From positions 62,001 to 126,000 of the forward strand of contig JAFYWB010000068.1 of assembly GCA_017549025.1 (NCBI GenBank): 64,000 bases of DNA, read 5' to 3'. A program made the position numbers and the translations under genes. A model generated the notes under the pieces. It made no database searches, was not told the DNA's origin, and saw only the letters and a list, made by a program, of their open reading frames with translations. The stretch is from Treponema sp. Its GTDB lineage: Bacteria > Spirochaetota > Spirochaetia > Treponematales > Treponemataceae. This document shows positions 53,340 through 60,809 of the stretch, in pieces. Numbering within the stretch: the first letter of the stretch is position 1; each line of letters starts with the position of its first letter.

Positions 53340-54890
53340 TTAGATTTCTTTGTTGGCCAGAAGGCTTTGCATTAGGGTTACAAAAAGATGGAGCTTTTTG
53401 TAGATAGCCACCGCCTGATTTTTGATATTGTAGTCGGCAAAATGCTCCAGCTCCTTCCAGTTGATCACAAGCTCTGGATGGGGCTTTGCATAATCCTCCA
53501 GCACCGTCTTAAGGTTACGAGCAAAGGTAATGATTTCTTGGGTTCCTGACACAAGGATGTCACGGGCGGCACTGTTTGTATCCTTCAATATGGTGCGGAT
53601 AATATTCATGGCCTCCTTGTCCCGCTCGCAGCGTGTCAGCAGAGTTTTGAGCTTGCTGTTGATAACGCTACCGTCTGCCAAGGTTTCATCAAATTCCACA
53701 ATCTTGTTGGACAGCTCCAGTGTCTGGTGATAAGCCTCGGACATGGGAGTGGAAAGGCTAGAGGTGGACCATTTTCCTCGTACCAGAATCAAGTCTGCCA
53801 ATTCCCGCACGTCCTTCTTGATGTAGTCCAACAGGAAGGCCTTCATGTAGTTCATGGGCTGCTGGTAGCTAAAGGAACCAATATTTCGTCGCTCAAAGAC
53901 AGCGCTTTGTTCCTCCGTGTAGTTTTTCATGCGGACAATGGTGGTGGTTCCAAAGATGGAGTTCACCAAGGAGTCAATCTTGGAGGATTTTTGCTCAATC
54001 TGAATGCGGGACAGAGTCTTTTCTGCTTCCTGTCGAATGGCATCGATGTATTTTTCGGTAATATGCTCAATGCCCTTTCCTGGCTTGGTTACATAGCCTG
54101 GATTCTGCTGAATAAGCTGAATCATCATCTCAAAGACACGGCTATGCTGCATGTCCTGCATTCTGTTTACCAGCCTGTTCCAGGTGCTCTTTGTTACAGG
54201 CTCCACGTCCTTGATTTTCTTCAGCAGAGTAAACAAGTCGTTCCAGTTATCGTACTGTGCAATGCTGTAGGCAATAGAAAGGAAATCCTGCAGGTCATCA
54301 ACAATATAGCGGCCCGTAATGGCCTCAAACTGAGGTGTTACGGAAAAATCATTTTCCCGCAGGGAGGAATCGAACTTTTTCAGCATGAAAAAGTAGTCGT
54401 ATTCACAGAAGGATTTAAAAAGCATCAGCTGAGAATACATGGTATCAATGCGGTTAATCATGTTAGCATCAAAATAGGTGAACAAGGTCTCGCATTTTTC
54501 TTTTACCTGAATTTTAAGCTGGTTCAAGGAAACGTTCTTAGCCTCAGAAAGAATGCTTTCCTCGGAAAGCTGCTCCACAAGGTCAAGATGCTTGTCTGTC
54601 ATCATGGTGGTAATAACCATCCGCTGATAGAGCTGTGGATTCATGTTGGCCTGAAAATAAATCTTTCCAGGAGAGACGGTCTTGTAGATGGTAAAAAAGG
54701 TCTTTGCAAAGGCAGGAAGTACCTCGTCAGTACTGTATTTATAGAACTTGTACTTTGTCTTTGAAAGTTCCTTTGCAATGAGCTTCATTAAACGCTTTTT
54801 TTCCAGCTCAGGATCGCTGTTTTTGATGAAGCTATCTAAAAGCCTCTGGAAAAAACCGCCACTCTTTGTTTTATCTTTTGATTCTGACAT
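53340..54890 (-). CDS. Spirochaete-conserved DUF5312-like protein
   Basis: A 516-residue, charged, mostly helical soluble protein with no signal peptide. It opens with a Lys-rich tail and FFQRLLDSFIKNSDPELEKKR, then KLIAKELSKTKYKFYK. I recall this pattern from the spirochaete family DUF5312, but no biochemical role is known to me. It stands alone, with its own terminator. No Shine-Dalgarno sequence precedes the ATG; instead TTGACC, 17 bp and TATATT end eight bases before it. Confidence 0.65.
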   Translation of the reverse strand: MSESKDKTKSGGFFQRLLDSFIKNSDPELEKKRLMKLIAKELSKTKYKFYKYSTDEVLPAFAKTFFTIYKTVSPGKIYFQANMNPQLYQRMVITTMMTDKHLDLVEQLSEESILSEAKNVSLNQLKIQVKEKCETLFTYFDANMINRIDTMYSQLMLFKSFCEYDYFFMLKKFDSSLRENDFSVTPQFEAITGRYIVDDLQDFLSIAYSIAQYDNWNDLFTLLKKIKDVEPVTKSTWNRLVNRMQDMQHSRVFEMMIQLIQQNPGYVTKPGKGIEHITEKYIDAIRQEAEKTLSRIQIEQKSSKIDSLVNSIFGTTTIVRMKNYTEEQSAVFERRNIGSFSYQQPMNYMKAFLLDYIKKDVRELADLILVRGKWSTSSLSTPMSEAYHQTLELSNKIVEFDETLADGSVINSKLKTLLTRCERDKEAMNIIRTILKDTNSAARDILVSGTQEIITFARNLKTVLEDYAKPHPELVINWKELEHFADYNIKNQAVAIYKKLHLFVTLMQSLLANKEI

Positions 54891-54898
54891 AACACTTA

Positions 54899-54927
54899 AA
54901 TATACGACAGTATTGCTTTTGGGTCAA
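54899..54927 (-). promoter_or_regulatory. Promoter of the DUF5312-like gene, possibly leaderless
   Basis: Minus strand TTGACC, 17 bp, TATATT; eight bases separate the -10 box from ATG 54890. Confidence 0.65.
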
Positions 54928-54965
54928 GATGGCATTAAATCTCCATTATTTGTATCTGTAGTTGC

Positions 54966-55003
54966 AAAAAAAATGCCACCAGTGATTTGATTCACCAGTG
55001 GCA
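54966..55003 (-). terminator. Intrinsic terminator of the LysM lipoprotein gene
   Basis: A 12-bp stem with two wobble pairs (TGCCACTGGTGA/TCACTGGTGGCA on the minus strand), then eight T. Confidence 0.8.
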
Positions 55004-55022
55004 GTATTGTACCAATTCTTAT

Positions 55023-55580
55023 TTAGAGAGACTGTGCAATCTTCTGCAATTCTCTGCGGATGGTAGCAGCAGATGCAGTTTTCTTGGTCTTGTACACATC
55101 TGCAATCTCTGTAAAGAATTCCTTCAGCTTTGGCTGTACGGCTGTTTCCTTCAGGTTTTTGTTCAAGTCAGGAATAGTAAGCACCATTCCAGGCTCAATG
55201 GTGTCGGGATCTTGAACGGTATCTGCGGAAGCCAACATAATGATGGGGAAATAGTACCCCTTATCCTTTCCATAAAAATTCTTTGCAATCTTAGAGAGGG
55301 TATCACCATACTTAACCTTGTATTCCTTTGCACCCTCAAGCACCAAGGTCTGACTGTGATTTTGGAACACTTCCTCCAAAATCTCCTCTACTTTTTCTTG
55401 CTCCTGTGGAATTGTTTCCTCCACAACCTGAGTTACCACCTCTTGTACCTGTTTTGTTTCCTCTACAACAGTCTGGACTACAGGCTCCTGCTCCTGCTGT
55501 GGCTCTGCTTCGGGAGCACTGGAGCAGGAAGCAAAAAGCAAGGCTGCTGACAATGTTAACAAAAATATTTTCTTCATCAT
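55023..55580 (-). CDS. LysM-domain lipoprotein
   Basis: Signal peptide with lipobox ALLFASC, then an acidic Glu/Gln/Val-rich linker with repeated VVEET units (about 25-75). A LysM domain follows (YKVKYGDTLSKIAKNFYG, ending GMVLTIPDL), which binds peptidoglycan, and a helical tail. It is probably an outer-membrane or periplasmic lipoprotein that contacts the cell wall. ATG 55580 or 55577 both fit the GAGGAG site. Single gene with its own terminator. Confidence 0.85.
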   Translation of the reverse strand: MMKKIFLLTLSAALLFASCSSAPEAEPQQEQEPVVQTVVEETKQVQEVVTQVVEETIPQEQEKVEEILEEVFQNHSQTLVLEGAKEYKVKYGDTLSKIAKNFYGKDKGYYFPIIMLASADTVQDPDTIEPGMVLTIPDLNKNLKETAVQPKLKEFFTEIADVYKTKKTASAATIRRELQKIAQSL

Positions 55581-55655
55581 ACGACTCCTCGCACAAAAAC
55601 TTGTATTTCTCCATAATATATTGAAATTTCTAATTTTGCAAGTATAAATTTTTTA

Positions 55656-55684
55656 ATGACAAAAGAAGCCTCTGGGCGTATAAT
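55656..55684 (+). promoter_or_regulatory. Promoter of the NfeD-like gene, possibly leaderless
   Basis: ATGACA, 17 bp, TATAAT; six bases separate the -10 box from ATG 55691 and there is no ribosome site. Confidence 0.6.
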
Positions 55685-55690
55685 AATTTC

Positions 55691-56146
55691 ATGAATATAG
55701 TAATGGAATATTTACCCTGGTTTTGGCTCTTTCTTGTAATCTTGTTTACTGCCATAGAGGTGGCCACCTTTGGACTGGCTACTATCTGGTTTGCATTGGG
55801 AGCCTTGGTGATGCTGTTTTTGTCACCGCTTCCCATTCCTTTTCTTTGGCAGATTCTCCTGTTCCTGATAATTTCTTCGGTACTGTTGATTTTTACTCGT
55901 CCTGTGGCGGTAAAAAAGCTAAAGGTGGGCCGTGAAAAGACAAATACCGATTCCCTGATTGGAGAAAAGGCTTTGGTTATTAAGGATATTACGGAGTTTG
56001 AAAAGGGCTTGGTAAAGCTTCATGGTATGGAATGGTCTGCTCGTTCTGTTGACGGAGGCGCCATTGCCAAGAATGCTACCTGCAGGGTGGAGCGTATAGA
56101 AGGTGTTACCCTGGTTGTAGGGAAAGTCGTTTTAGAAGAAGAGTAG
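55691..56146 (+). CDS. NfeD-like membrane protein
   Basis: A 151-residue protein with an N-terminal membrane region of two to three helices (WFWLFLVILFTAIEV, ATIWFALGALVMLFL, LLFLIISSVLLIFTRP) and a C-terminal OB fold (LIGEKALVIKDI, ending ARSVDGGAIAKNATCRVERIEG), the NfeD soluble domain. NfeD proteins act with SPFH proteins in membrane microdomains; the SPFH gene follows at 48 bases. No ribosome site is seen; the promoter lies directly before the start. Confidence 0.9.
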   Translation: MNIVMEYLPWFWLFLVILFTAIEVATFGLATIWFALGALVMLFLSPLPIPFLWQILLFLIISSVLLIFTRPVAVKKLKVGREKTNTDSLIGEKALVIKDITEFEKGLVKLHGMEWSARSVDGGAIAKNATCRVERIEGVTLVVGKVVLEEE

Positions 56147-56194
56147 TGGAGTATCCACACAATAACTTTTACGTGAATTTTTTAGGAGGAAAAT

Positions 56195-57082
56195 ATGTTT
56201 TTACCCATTATTATTACCTTGATTGTGTTCTTGCTGGCCATCATCATCAAGAATATCAGGATTGTTCCCCAGTCCCAGGCCTTTATTATCGAGCGGCTTG
56301 GTGGCTACCTGACCACTTGGAGCGTTGGAATCCACGTGAAGGTGCCCCTTATTGACCGCATTGTGAACAAGGTTTCCTTGAAGGAGCGGGTGCTGGATTT
56401 TCAGCCTCAGCCAGTAATCACCAAGGACAATGTTACCATGATGATTGATACTGTCATCTATTTCCAGATTACAGATCCCAAGCTCTATACCTATGGTGTG
56501 GAAAATCCCATGAACGCCATCGAAAACCTTTCTGCCACCACCTTGCGTAATATTATCGGTGAGCTGGAGCTGGATGGCACCCTTACTAGCCGTGACGTTA
56601 TCAACACCCGCATGAGAAGCATTTTGGACGAGGCTACAGACCCTTGGGGCATTAAGGTAAACCGAGTGGAGGTGAAGAATATCATTCCTCCAGAAACCAT
56701 TCAGGAAGCCATGGAAAAGCAGATGCGGGCTGAACGAGAGCGTCGTGAGTCAATCCTCATTGCTGAGGGACAGAAGCAGTCTGCAATCCTTGTGGCAGAA
56801 GGAAAGAAGGCTGCCATGATTCTTGAGGCGGAGGCAGAAAAAGAAGCTGCTATCCGCAAGGCAGAAGGTGAAGCTCAGGCTATCCTAGCCCTGCAAACAG
56901 CCACTGCAGAAGGCTTGGAGCGAATTAAGGCTGTGCGGCCAGATGAGGGCCTTATCCGCCTCCGCAGCTTGGAAGCACTGGAAAAGGTTGCCGACGGACA
57001 ATCCACCAAGATTATCATACCTTCAGATTTACAAGGCTTGGCTGGAATTGTTACCACTGCCTCTGAACTGTTAAAAAAATAG
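56195..57082 (+). CDS. SPFH/stomatin-like membrane protein (QmcA type)
   Basis: A 295-residue protein with one N-terminal membrane helix and an SPFH domain: IVPQSQAFIIERLGGYLTTW, PLIDRIVNKVSLKERVLDF and DPWGIKVNRVEVKNI. A long coiled-coil region follows (MRAERERRESILIAEGQKQS, then EAEAEKEAAIRKAEGEAQA). These proteins form large rings organising membrane domains and often regulate FtsH-like proteases. Paired with NfeD, as is usual. AGGAGG precedes the ATG. Confidence 0.92.
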   Translation: MFLPIIITLIVFLLAIIIKNIRIVPQSQAFIIERLGGYLTTWSVGIHVKVPLIDRIVNKVSLKERVLDFQPQPVITKDNVTMMIDTVIYFQITDPKLYTYGVENPMNAIENLSATTLRNIIGELELDGTLTSRDVINTRMRSILDEATDPWGIKVNRVEVKNIIPPETIQEAMEKQMRAERERRESILIAEGQKQSAILVAEGKKAAMILEAEAEKEAAIRKAEGEAQAILALQTATAEGLERIKAVRPDEGLIRLRSLEALEKVADGQSTKIIIPSDLQGLAGIVTTASELLKK

Positions 57083-57105
57083 TTTAGAAAATAGGTCGGA
57101 ACGTG

Positions 57106-57153
57106 AACCTGCATCTTCCTCCGCTTGTTGGGAAAGATGCAGGTTTATTTTTT
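57106..57153. terminator. Terminator between SPFH gene and chromate transporter pair
   Basis: AACCTGCATCTT and AAGATGCAGGTT form a perfect 12-bp stem; on the plus strand TA and six T follow. It serves the plus-strand SPFH gene, and could serve the converging gene too. Confidence 0.8.
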
Positions 57154-57160
57154 AAAGAAA

Positions 57161-57721
57161 TTATAGAACCAACACACCAAAAATCGCTCCTGCCACCACC
57201 ATAATAATGGGACTGAGCTTTGTCTTGAACAGCAGAATGCAAGCCACTAAGTAAAAAATTGCCTGTGGCAGGGCCACCAGCTGAGCTACAGATCCAGTTT
57301 CTTGGAAGGCTGGAATATTCAGGATGGCAATGATAAAAACCTGGACTGCTGCCACCAAAACCATGCCGCTGGTGGCTGGACGCAAGCCGGTGAAGGCTGC
57401 CTTTACTAAAGGCTTGTCCTGGAACCGATTGAAGTATTTTGCGATGATGGTAATGATAATGAGAGAGGGCAGCACCGTGGCCACGGTAGTTGCAATACCA
57501 CCTGCCACACCATAGAGCTCGTAGCCAATGTAGGTGGCCATGTTTATACCGATGGGGCCAGGGGTGGATTCAGAGATAGCTACCATGTTATAGAATTGCT
57601 CCGAGGTAATAAGGCCTCCTTCCACAATGGGGCCGTACATCAGAGTAATGGCCACCAAGCCGCCGCCAATGGTAAAAAGTCCTACGTAAAAGAATGTGAA
57701 CATTAATTGCAGCAATGTCAT
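57161..57721 (-). CDS. Chromate transporter, short-chain partner
   Basis: A 186-residue CHR-family membrane protein with five to six segments. Typical pattern: GLFTIGGGLVAITLMYGPIVE, then ISESTPGPIGINMATYIGY. Two short CHR proteins together equal one long ChrA; the partner lies directly upstream with a four-base overlap. Their natural substrate may be a sulfate-like anion or chromate. The open frame ends at 57161, shortly after the terminator of the opposite gene. Confidence 0.88.
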   Translation of the reverse strand: MTLLQLMFTFFYVGLFTIGGGLVAITLMYGPIVEGGLITSEQFYNMVAISESTPGPIGINMATYIGYELYGVAGGIATTVATVLPSLIIITIIAKYFNRFQDKPLVKAAFTGLRPATSGMVLVAAVQVFIIAILNIPAFQETGSVAQLVALPQAIFYLVACILLFKTKLSPIIMVVAGAIFGVLVL

Positions 57722-58308
57722 GATTCAGCCTCCTTGTTTTCCTGAGCCTTTTTCTTTGCAGTCAAGAAGGAAGCACAAATTCCCAAGGCGGCACTTACCA
57801 GGATTACTACAATGGATTCTACTCCAAAGAAGTACATGGAAGCAAAGGCTCCCAAAAGCAGCAAAAGGCCCCAAAGATTTTTAACGGCTTTCTTGCTAAA
57901 ATCCCACACGGACTTGGTTAACAGGGCTGCCACCGCTACATTGATTCCCGCCAAAGCCTTTTGTACCCACTGAATCTGGGAAAAATTGCTGATACAGCCG
58001 GCAATCAAGCTGATGATAATAATGGAGGGGGTTACGATTCCTGCGGTGGCAATGGTGGCTCCAAGGAGACCGGCCTTGTTAAAGCCGATGAAGGTGGCCA
58101 CATTTACCGCAATGATACCGGGAGTGGACTGGCCAATGGCATAATAGTCCAGCATGTTTTCCTTGGTAGTCCAATTTCGTTTGTCTGCCAATTCTCGCTC
58201 CAGCATAGGAAGCATGGCGTAGCCACCACCAAAGGTAACAGCACCGATTTTGAAGAAAACGAAAAAAAGCTCCACCAAATCTGAAATCTTGTAGTCTTTC
58301 TTTTCCAT
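57718..58308 (-). CDS. Chromate transporter, short-chain partner
   Basis: A 196-residue CHR-family membrane protein with FFKIGAVTFGGGYAMLPMLE, YYAIGQSTPGIIAVNVATFIG and a C-terminal hydrophobic part. It is the first gene of the pair. No ribosome site precedes ATG 58308; a TTGTAA, 17 bp, TATACT promoter ends nine bases upstream. Confidence 0.88.
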   Translation of the reverse strand: MEKKDYKISDLVELFFVFFKIGAVTFGGGYAMLPMLERELADKRNWTTKENMLDYYAIGQSTPGIIAVNVATFIGFNKAGLLGATIATAGIVTPSIIIISLIAGCISNFSQIQWVQKALAGINVAVAALLTKSVWDFSKKAVKNLWGLLLLLGAFASMYFFGVESIVVILVSAALGICASFLTAKKKAQENKEAES

Positions 58309-58317
58309 AACAGCAGG

Positions 58318-58346
58318 AGTATAGCACCCTCAGTTTTTTTTTACAA
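58318..58346 (-). promoter_or_regulatory. Promoter of the chromate transporter pair, near-leaderless
   Basis: Minus strand TTGTAA, 17 bp (starting with seven A), TATACT; nine bases to ATG 58308. Confidence 0.6.
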
Positions 58347-58409
58347 TCGAGGTGTATTCTTTGCACAGGGATTTTAGGTTTTTAAGGTAAGGATGAAAAT
58401 TATCAGGAT

Positions 58410-58437
58410 AAAAAAAAGGCAACCTTTTACGGTTGCC
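58410..58437 (-). terminator. Intrinsic terminator of tRNA-Asn
   Basis: GGCAACC/GGTTGCC stem with a six-base loop followed on the minus strand by eight T; it starts five bases after the mature tRNA 3' end. Confidence 0.9.
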
Positions 58438-58442
58438 TAAGC

Positions 58443-58514
58443 GCCCCCTGCTGGGCTTGAACCAGCGACACATGGATTAACAGTCCATTGCTCTACCAAC
58501 TGAGCTAAGGGAGC
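58443..58514 (-). tRNA. tRNA-Asn (GTT)
   Basis: The minus strand folds into a cloverleaf: acceptor GCTCCCT with AGGGGGC, D arm GCTC-AGTTGGTA-GAGC, anticodon arm ATGGA-CTGTTAA-TCCAT with anticodon GTT, and T arm GCTGG-TTCAAGC-CCAGC. The 3' CCA is not encoded. Confidence 0.95.
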
Positions 58515-58539
58515 TCGTTCATTGCTGAACACGTGAATT

Positions 58540-58568
58540 ATAATATATGAATCTAAAAAAAATGTCAA
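58540..58568 (-). promoter_or_regulatory. Promoter of tRNA-Asn
   Basis: Minus strand TTGACA (perfect), 17 bp, TATTAT; about 25 bases upstream of the tRNA 5' end. Confidence 0.7.
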
Positions 58569-58619
58569 GAGAATGAAAAAGAAAAAATAATTTTTTTCAA
58601 AAATTTTTTCTCCATGCAT

Positions 58620-59252
58620 TTATTTTTTGCAGGAAATCAGCTCCTGTGGGGTCAAAAGAAAATCAAGCTGTATGTCTGTTGCTTCGGTAGGAATTCGTTC
58701 CACAATTTGCCATTGATGGCACACTCCCATAAAGTAGCAATCATCTGCAGAAAGACGAGCCAAAAATCGGTCGTAAAAGCCCTTTCCTCGACCGAGCCGC
58801 TGCCCAGTTCTGGTAAAGGCAAGTCCTGGAACAAGCACCAAAGCTTTTTCGGACTTGTGGTATTTTTCTCGGCTAGAAAGCGGCTCTCGAATGCCGTAGC
58901 TTCCACAAACCACTTGCTGGGTGTAGGGAAGGTGATTTTCTAACTGATAAAATTCCATGGAGCAGTTGTCAGGATAGGATTTTGGCAAAAAGACCTTTTT
59001 CCCTTCATCCAGAGCCTGTTGAATCAGCTGATCCACAGACAATTCTCCTGGTAAGGCTGCGTAGGCGAGAATAGAATCTGCGTGCTGGTATTGTGGCTCT
59101 TGGAACAGCAGCTGTATGGCTAATATTTCCTGCTGTTGCATGGGATCCAGCGAAGCAGCCTCCTGTTGTTTGCTCTTTGGGAATTGCTGATGGGAGGCAA
59201 GCCTTTGTTTCATGGTTTTTCGTAAAATCGCCTTTTCTTCCTGAATGTGCAT
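58620..59252 (-). CDS. 5-formyltetrahydrofolate cyclo-ligase
   Basis: Converts 5-formyl-THF to 5,10-methenyl-THF with ATP. The 210-residue protein shows ILAYAALPGELSVDQLI, the GKKVFLPKSYPDN strand, ALVLVPGLAFTRTGQRLGRGKGFYDRFLA, which is the diagnostic motif, and the C-terminal LLTPQEL. No ribosome site precedes the ATG; a TACACT box ends six bases before it. It stands alone between the tRNA gene and a divergent region. Confidence 0.92.
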   Translation of the reverse strand: MHIQEEKAILRKTMKQRLASHQQFPKSKQQEAASLDPMQQQEILAIQLLFQEPQYQHADSILAYAALPGELSVDQLIQQALDEGKKVFLPKSYPDNCSMEFYQLENHLPYTQQVVCGSYGIREPLSSREKYHKSEKALVLVPGLAFTRTGQRLGRGKGFYDRFLARLSADDCYFMGVCHQWQIVERIPTEATDIQLDFLLTPQELISCKK

Positions 59253-59258
59253 GGATAG

Positions 59259-59288
59259 AGTGTACTATTTTTTTTCAAAGATTTTCAA
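59259..59288 (-). promoter_or_regulatory. Promoter of the cyclo-ligase gene, possibly leaderless
   Basis: Minus strand TTGAAA, 18 bp, TACACT; six bases to ATG 59252. Confidence 0.55.
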
Positions 59289-59327
59289 GTTTTTCTAAAG
59301 TTCAAAATCACCTCTCCGATATATTAA

Positions 59328-59439
59328 TTGTACGGTGGGAGGGCCTGTACGGCGGTATCGACATCCAGACGCCGTAAGCGTTAGTCTACTGTATTTTGTC
59401 TTGATTTGGCTTGTAGTTTTGTGCTGCAAGCCATTTTTT
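59328..59439 (+). ncRNA. Candidate small RNA upstream of the HD-GYP gene
   Basis: A GC-rich stretch with an ACGGCG/CGCCGT stem (about 59349-59375) ends in a clear intrinsic terminator at 59408-59439. No open frame with a ribosome site lies inside. A TATATT box at 59320-59325 could be its -10 element, but I see no good -35 box. It could also be a riboswitch-like leader for the HD-GYP gene, which begins 74 bases later. Confidence 0.45.
59408..59439 (+). terminator. Intrinsic terminator of the candidate small RNA
   Basis: GGCTTGTAG and CTGCAAGCC form a 9-bp stem with one wobble pair and a seven-base loop, then A and six T. Confidence 0.75.
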
Positions 59440-59512
59440 ATGCTTTCCGATGTAGAATTTATATTTTCTTTCCGATACAATAAAAAGGAGTATTTTATTC
59501 AAAGGTGAAGGC

Positions 59513-60805
59513 ATGAATTCGTTTAAAGTTTTGGAACTAAAAGAAAATAACCGCTTTACGGACGACCTATTTCTCGATAATACTTTTCTCCTCCTGACTC
59601 GTGGAAGTGCCCTTTCCAAAGGTACAATTCAGGCCTTAAAGGATTGGCAATTTACCGAAGTATATTCCAACGGAAGTTTTTCTGCATCTGATCAAGCATT
59701 GATGGAAAAAAAGAAAATGGTTACTTCCAATGCAGTAAAAGTATCCCCTGCCTTGTCCACCTCCATTGAAGAGGTTTCCATGGAGGATATGGGCATAAAG
59801 GAGCTAGTGTCTGTTGCTGATACAATGTCTCCAGCAAGTTCTTCTGACATAGAAAGTCGTTATGATTTTTCCCATATTTCTGATGACACCAATCGAATGA
59901 ATGTTGTCCAAAATGTGTATAACGAATTTTGGACCTTTGTTTTTGACTTATATACTCGCTATGCTACCCACAAAACTATTGATATGGAGCTTCTGTCCCA
60001 AAAGGCTAAGGAGCTATGTATTTTCGTAAAGGCAAATCGGCGCTATGTTTTGCAGGTGCATCCTAGTTGCGACAAGGAACCAAAGAATTTCTTGATTGCC
60101 CATTCCCTTCGTTCTGCAGTTTTGGCTATTACCGTGGGGCTTCAGCTCCACATGACTGTTCCCAAGATGACGGAGTTGGCAACAGCATGTATCCTCCACG
60201 AAATTGGAATGATTCGTTTGCCCAGTCAGCTGTATCTGTCTCGACGGCAGCTTTCTCCAGTAGAAAAGAATCTGCTAAATACCCATCCCATCATTTCTTA
60301 CACCATTCTCAAGGAAATGGATGTTCCCCTCAGCATTTGTCTTGCTGTGCTGGAGCACCACGAAAAGGAGGATGGAACTGGTTATCCTCGTCACATTAGC
60401 CGTGACAAGATTTCCTTGTACGCAAAGATTATTGCTGTAGTTTGTTCTTTTGAAGCCATTACTGCTCACAGAACCTACAAAGAGGCTGCAAGCTCATTTG
60501 AGGCCATGGTAGAACTGTTAAAGAACCAGACAAAGCAGTACGACGAGCTTGTTATCAAGGCGCTGTTGTACAGCCTTTCTCTGTTTCCTGTGGGTTCTTA
60601 CGTATTCTTGTCCAACGGAAAGATTGGTCGTGTGTCAGACGTGAATCCAGAAAACCCTAAGTGTCCCATTGTGCAGCTGGTTGGTGAGCGAGATGAGGAT
60701 GGAAATCTTGTTACCATCAAAACAAGCGATTCTGGTTTGCGGATTATTCGTGTACTGAACAAGCAGGAGCAGGCCGATATCGTAGCGGTTGCCAAGACTC
60801 TGTAA
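59513..60805 (+). CDS. HD-GYP domain protein with altered HD motif
   Basis: A 430-residue cytoplasmic protein. The N-terminal 200 residues are a DUF3391-like or novel sensory region; the HD-GYP domain spans about 200-370 with LEHHEKEDGTGYP. The metal-binding HDIGK is HEIGM here (H229, E230), so c-di-GMP hydrolysis is in doubt. The C-terminal SH3-like tail (GSYVFLSNGKIGRVSDVNP) is common in such proteins. GGTGAAGG precedes ATG 59513. Role: c-di-GMP signalling in motility or surface behaviour, inferred. Confidence 0.88.
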   Translation: MNSFKVLELKENNRFTDDLFLDNTFLLLTRGSALSKGTIQALKDWQFTEVYSNGSFSASDQALMEKKKMVTSNAVKVSPALSTSIEEVSMEDMGIKELVSVADTMSPASSSDIESRYDFSHISDDTNRMNVVQNVYNEFWTFVFDLYTRYATHKTIDMELLSQKAKELCIFVKANRRYVLQVHPSCDKEPKNFLIAHSLRSAVLAITVGLQLHMTVPKMTELATACILHEIGMIRLPSQLYLSRRQLSPVEKNLLNTHPIISYTILKEMDVPLSICLAVLEHHEKEDGTGYPRHISRDKISLYAKIIAVVCSFEAITAHRTYKEAASSFEAMVELLKNQTKQYDELVIKALLYSLSLFPVGSYVFLSNGKIGRVSDVNPENPKCPIVQLVGERDEDGNLVTIKTSDSGLRIIRVLNKQEQADIVAVAKTL

Positions 60806-60809
60806 TGAT

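Noticed and set aside
53727-54764. 345-codon plus-strand frame opposite the DUF5312-like gene
   Set aside because: The minus-strand gene has a promoter, a terminator and protein-like composition; the plus frame has none.
54748-55550. Plus-strand frames opposite the LysM lipoprotein
   Set aside because: The minus-strand protein has signal peptide, LysM motif, ribosome site and terminator.
58437-58619. 60-codon minus-strand frame over tRNA-Asn
   Set aside because: It overlaps the whole tRNA and its promoter and has no ribosome site.
59253-59512. 6S RNA next to the cyclo-ligase gene, as in proteobacteria
   Set aside because: The terminator points away from the cyclo-ligase gene and the sequence does not form the long 6S rod.
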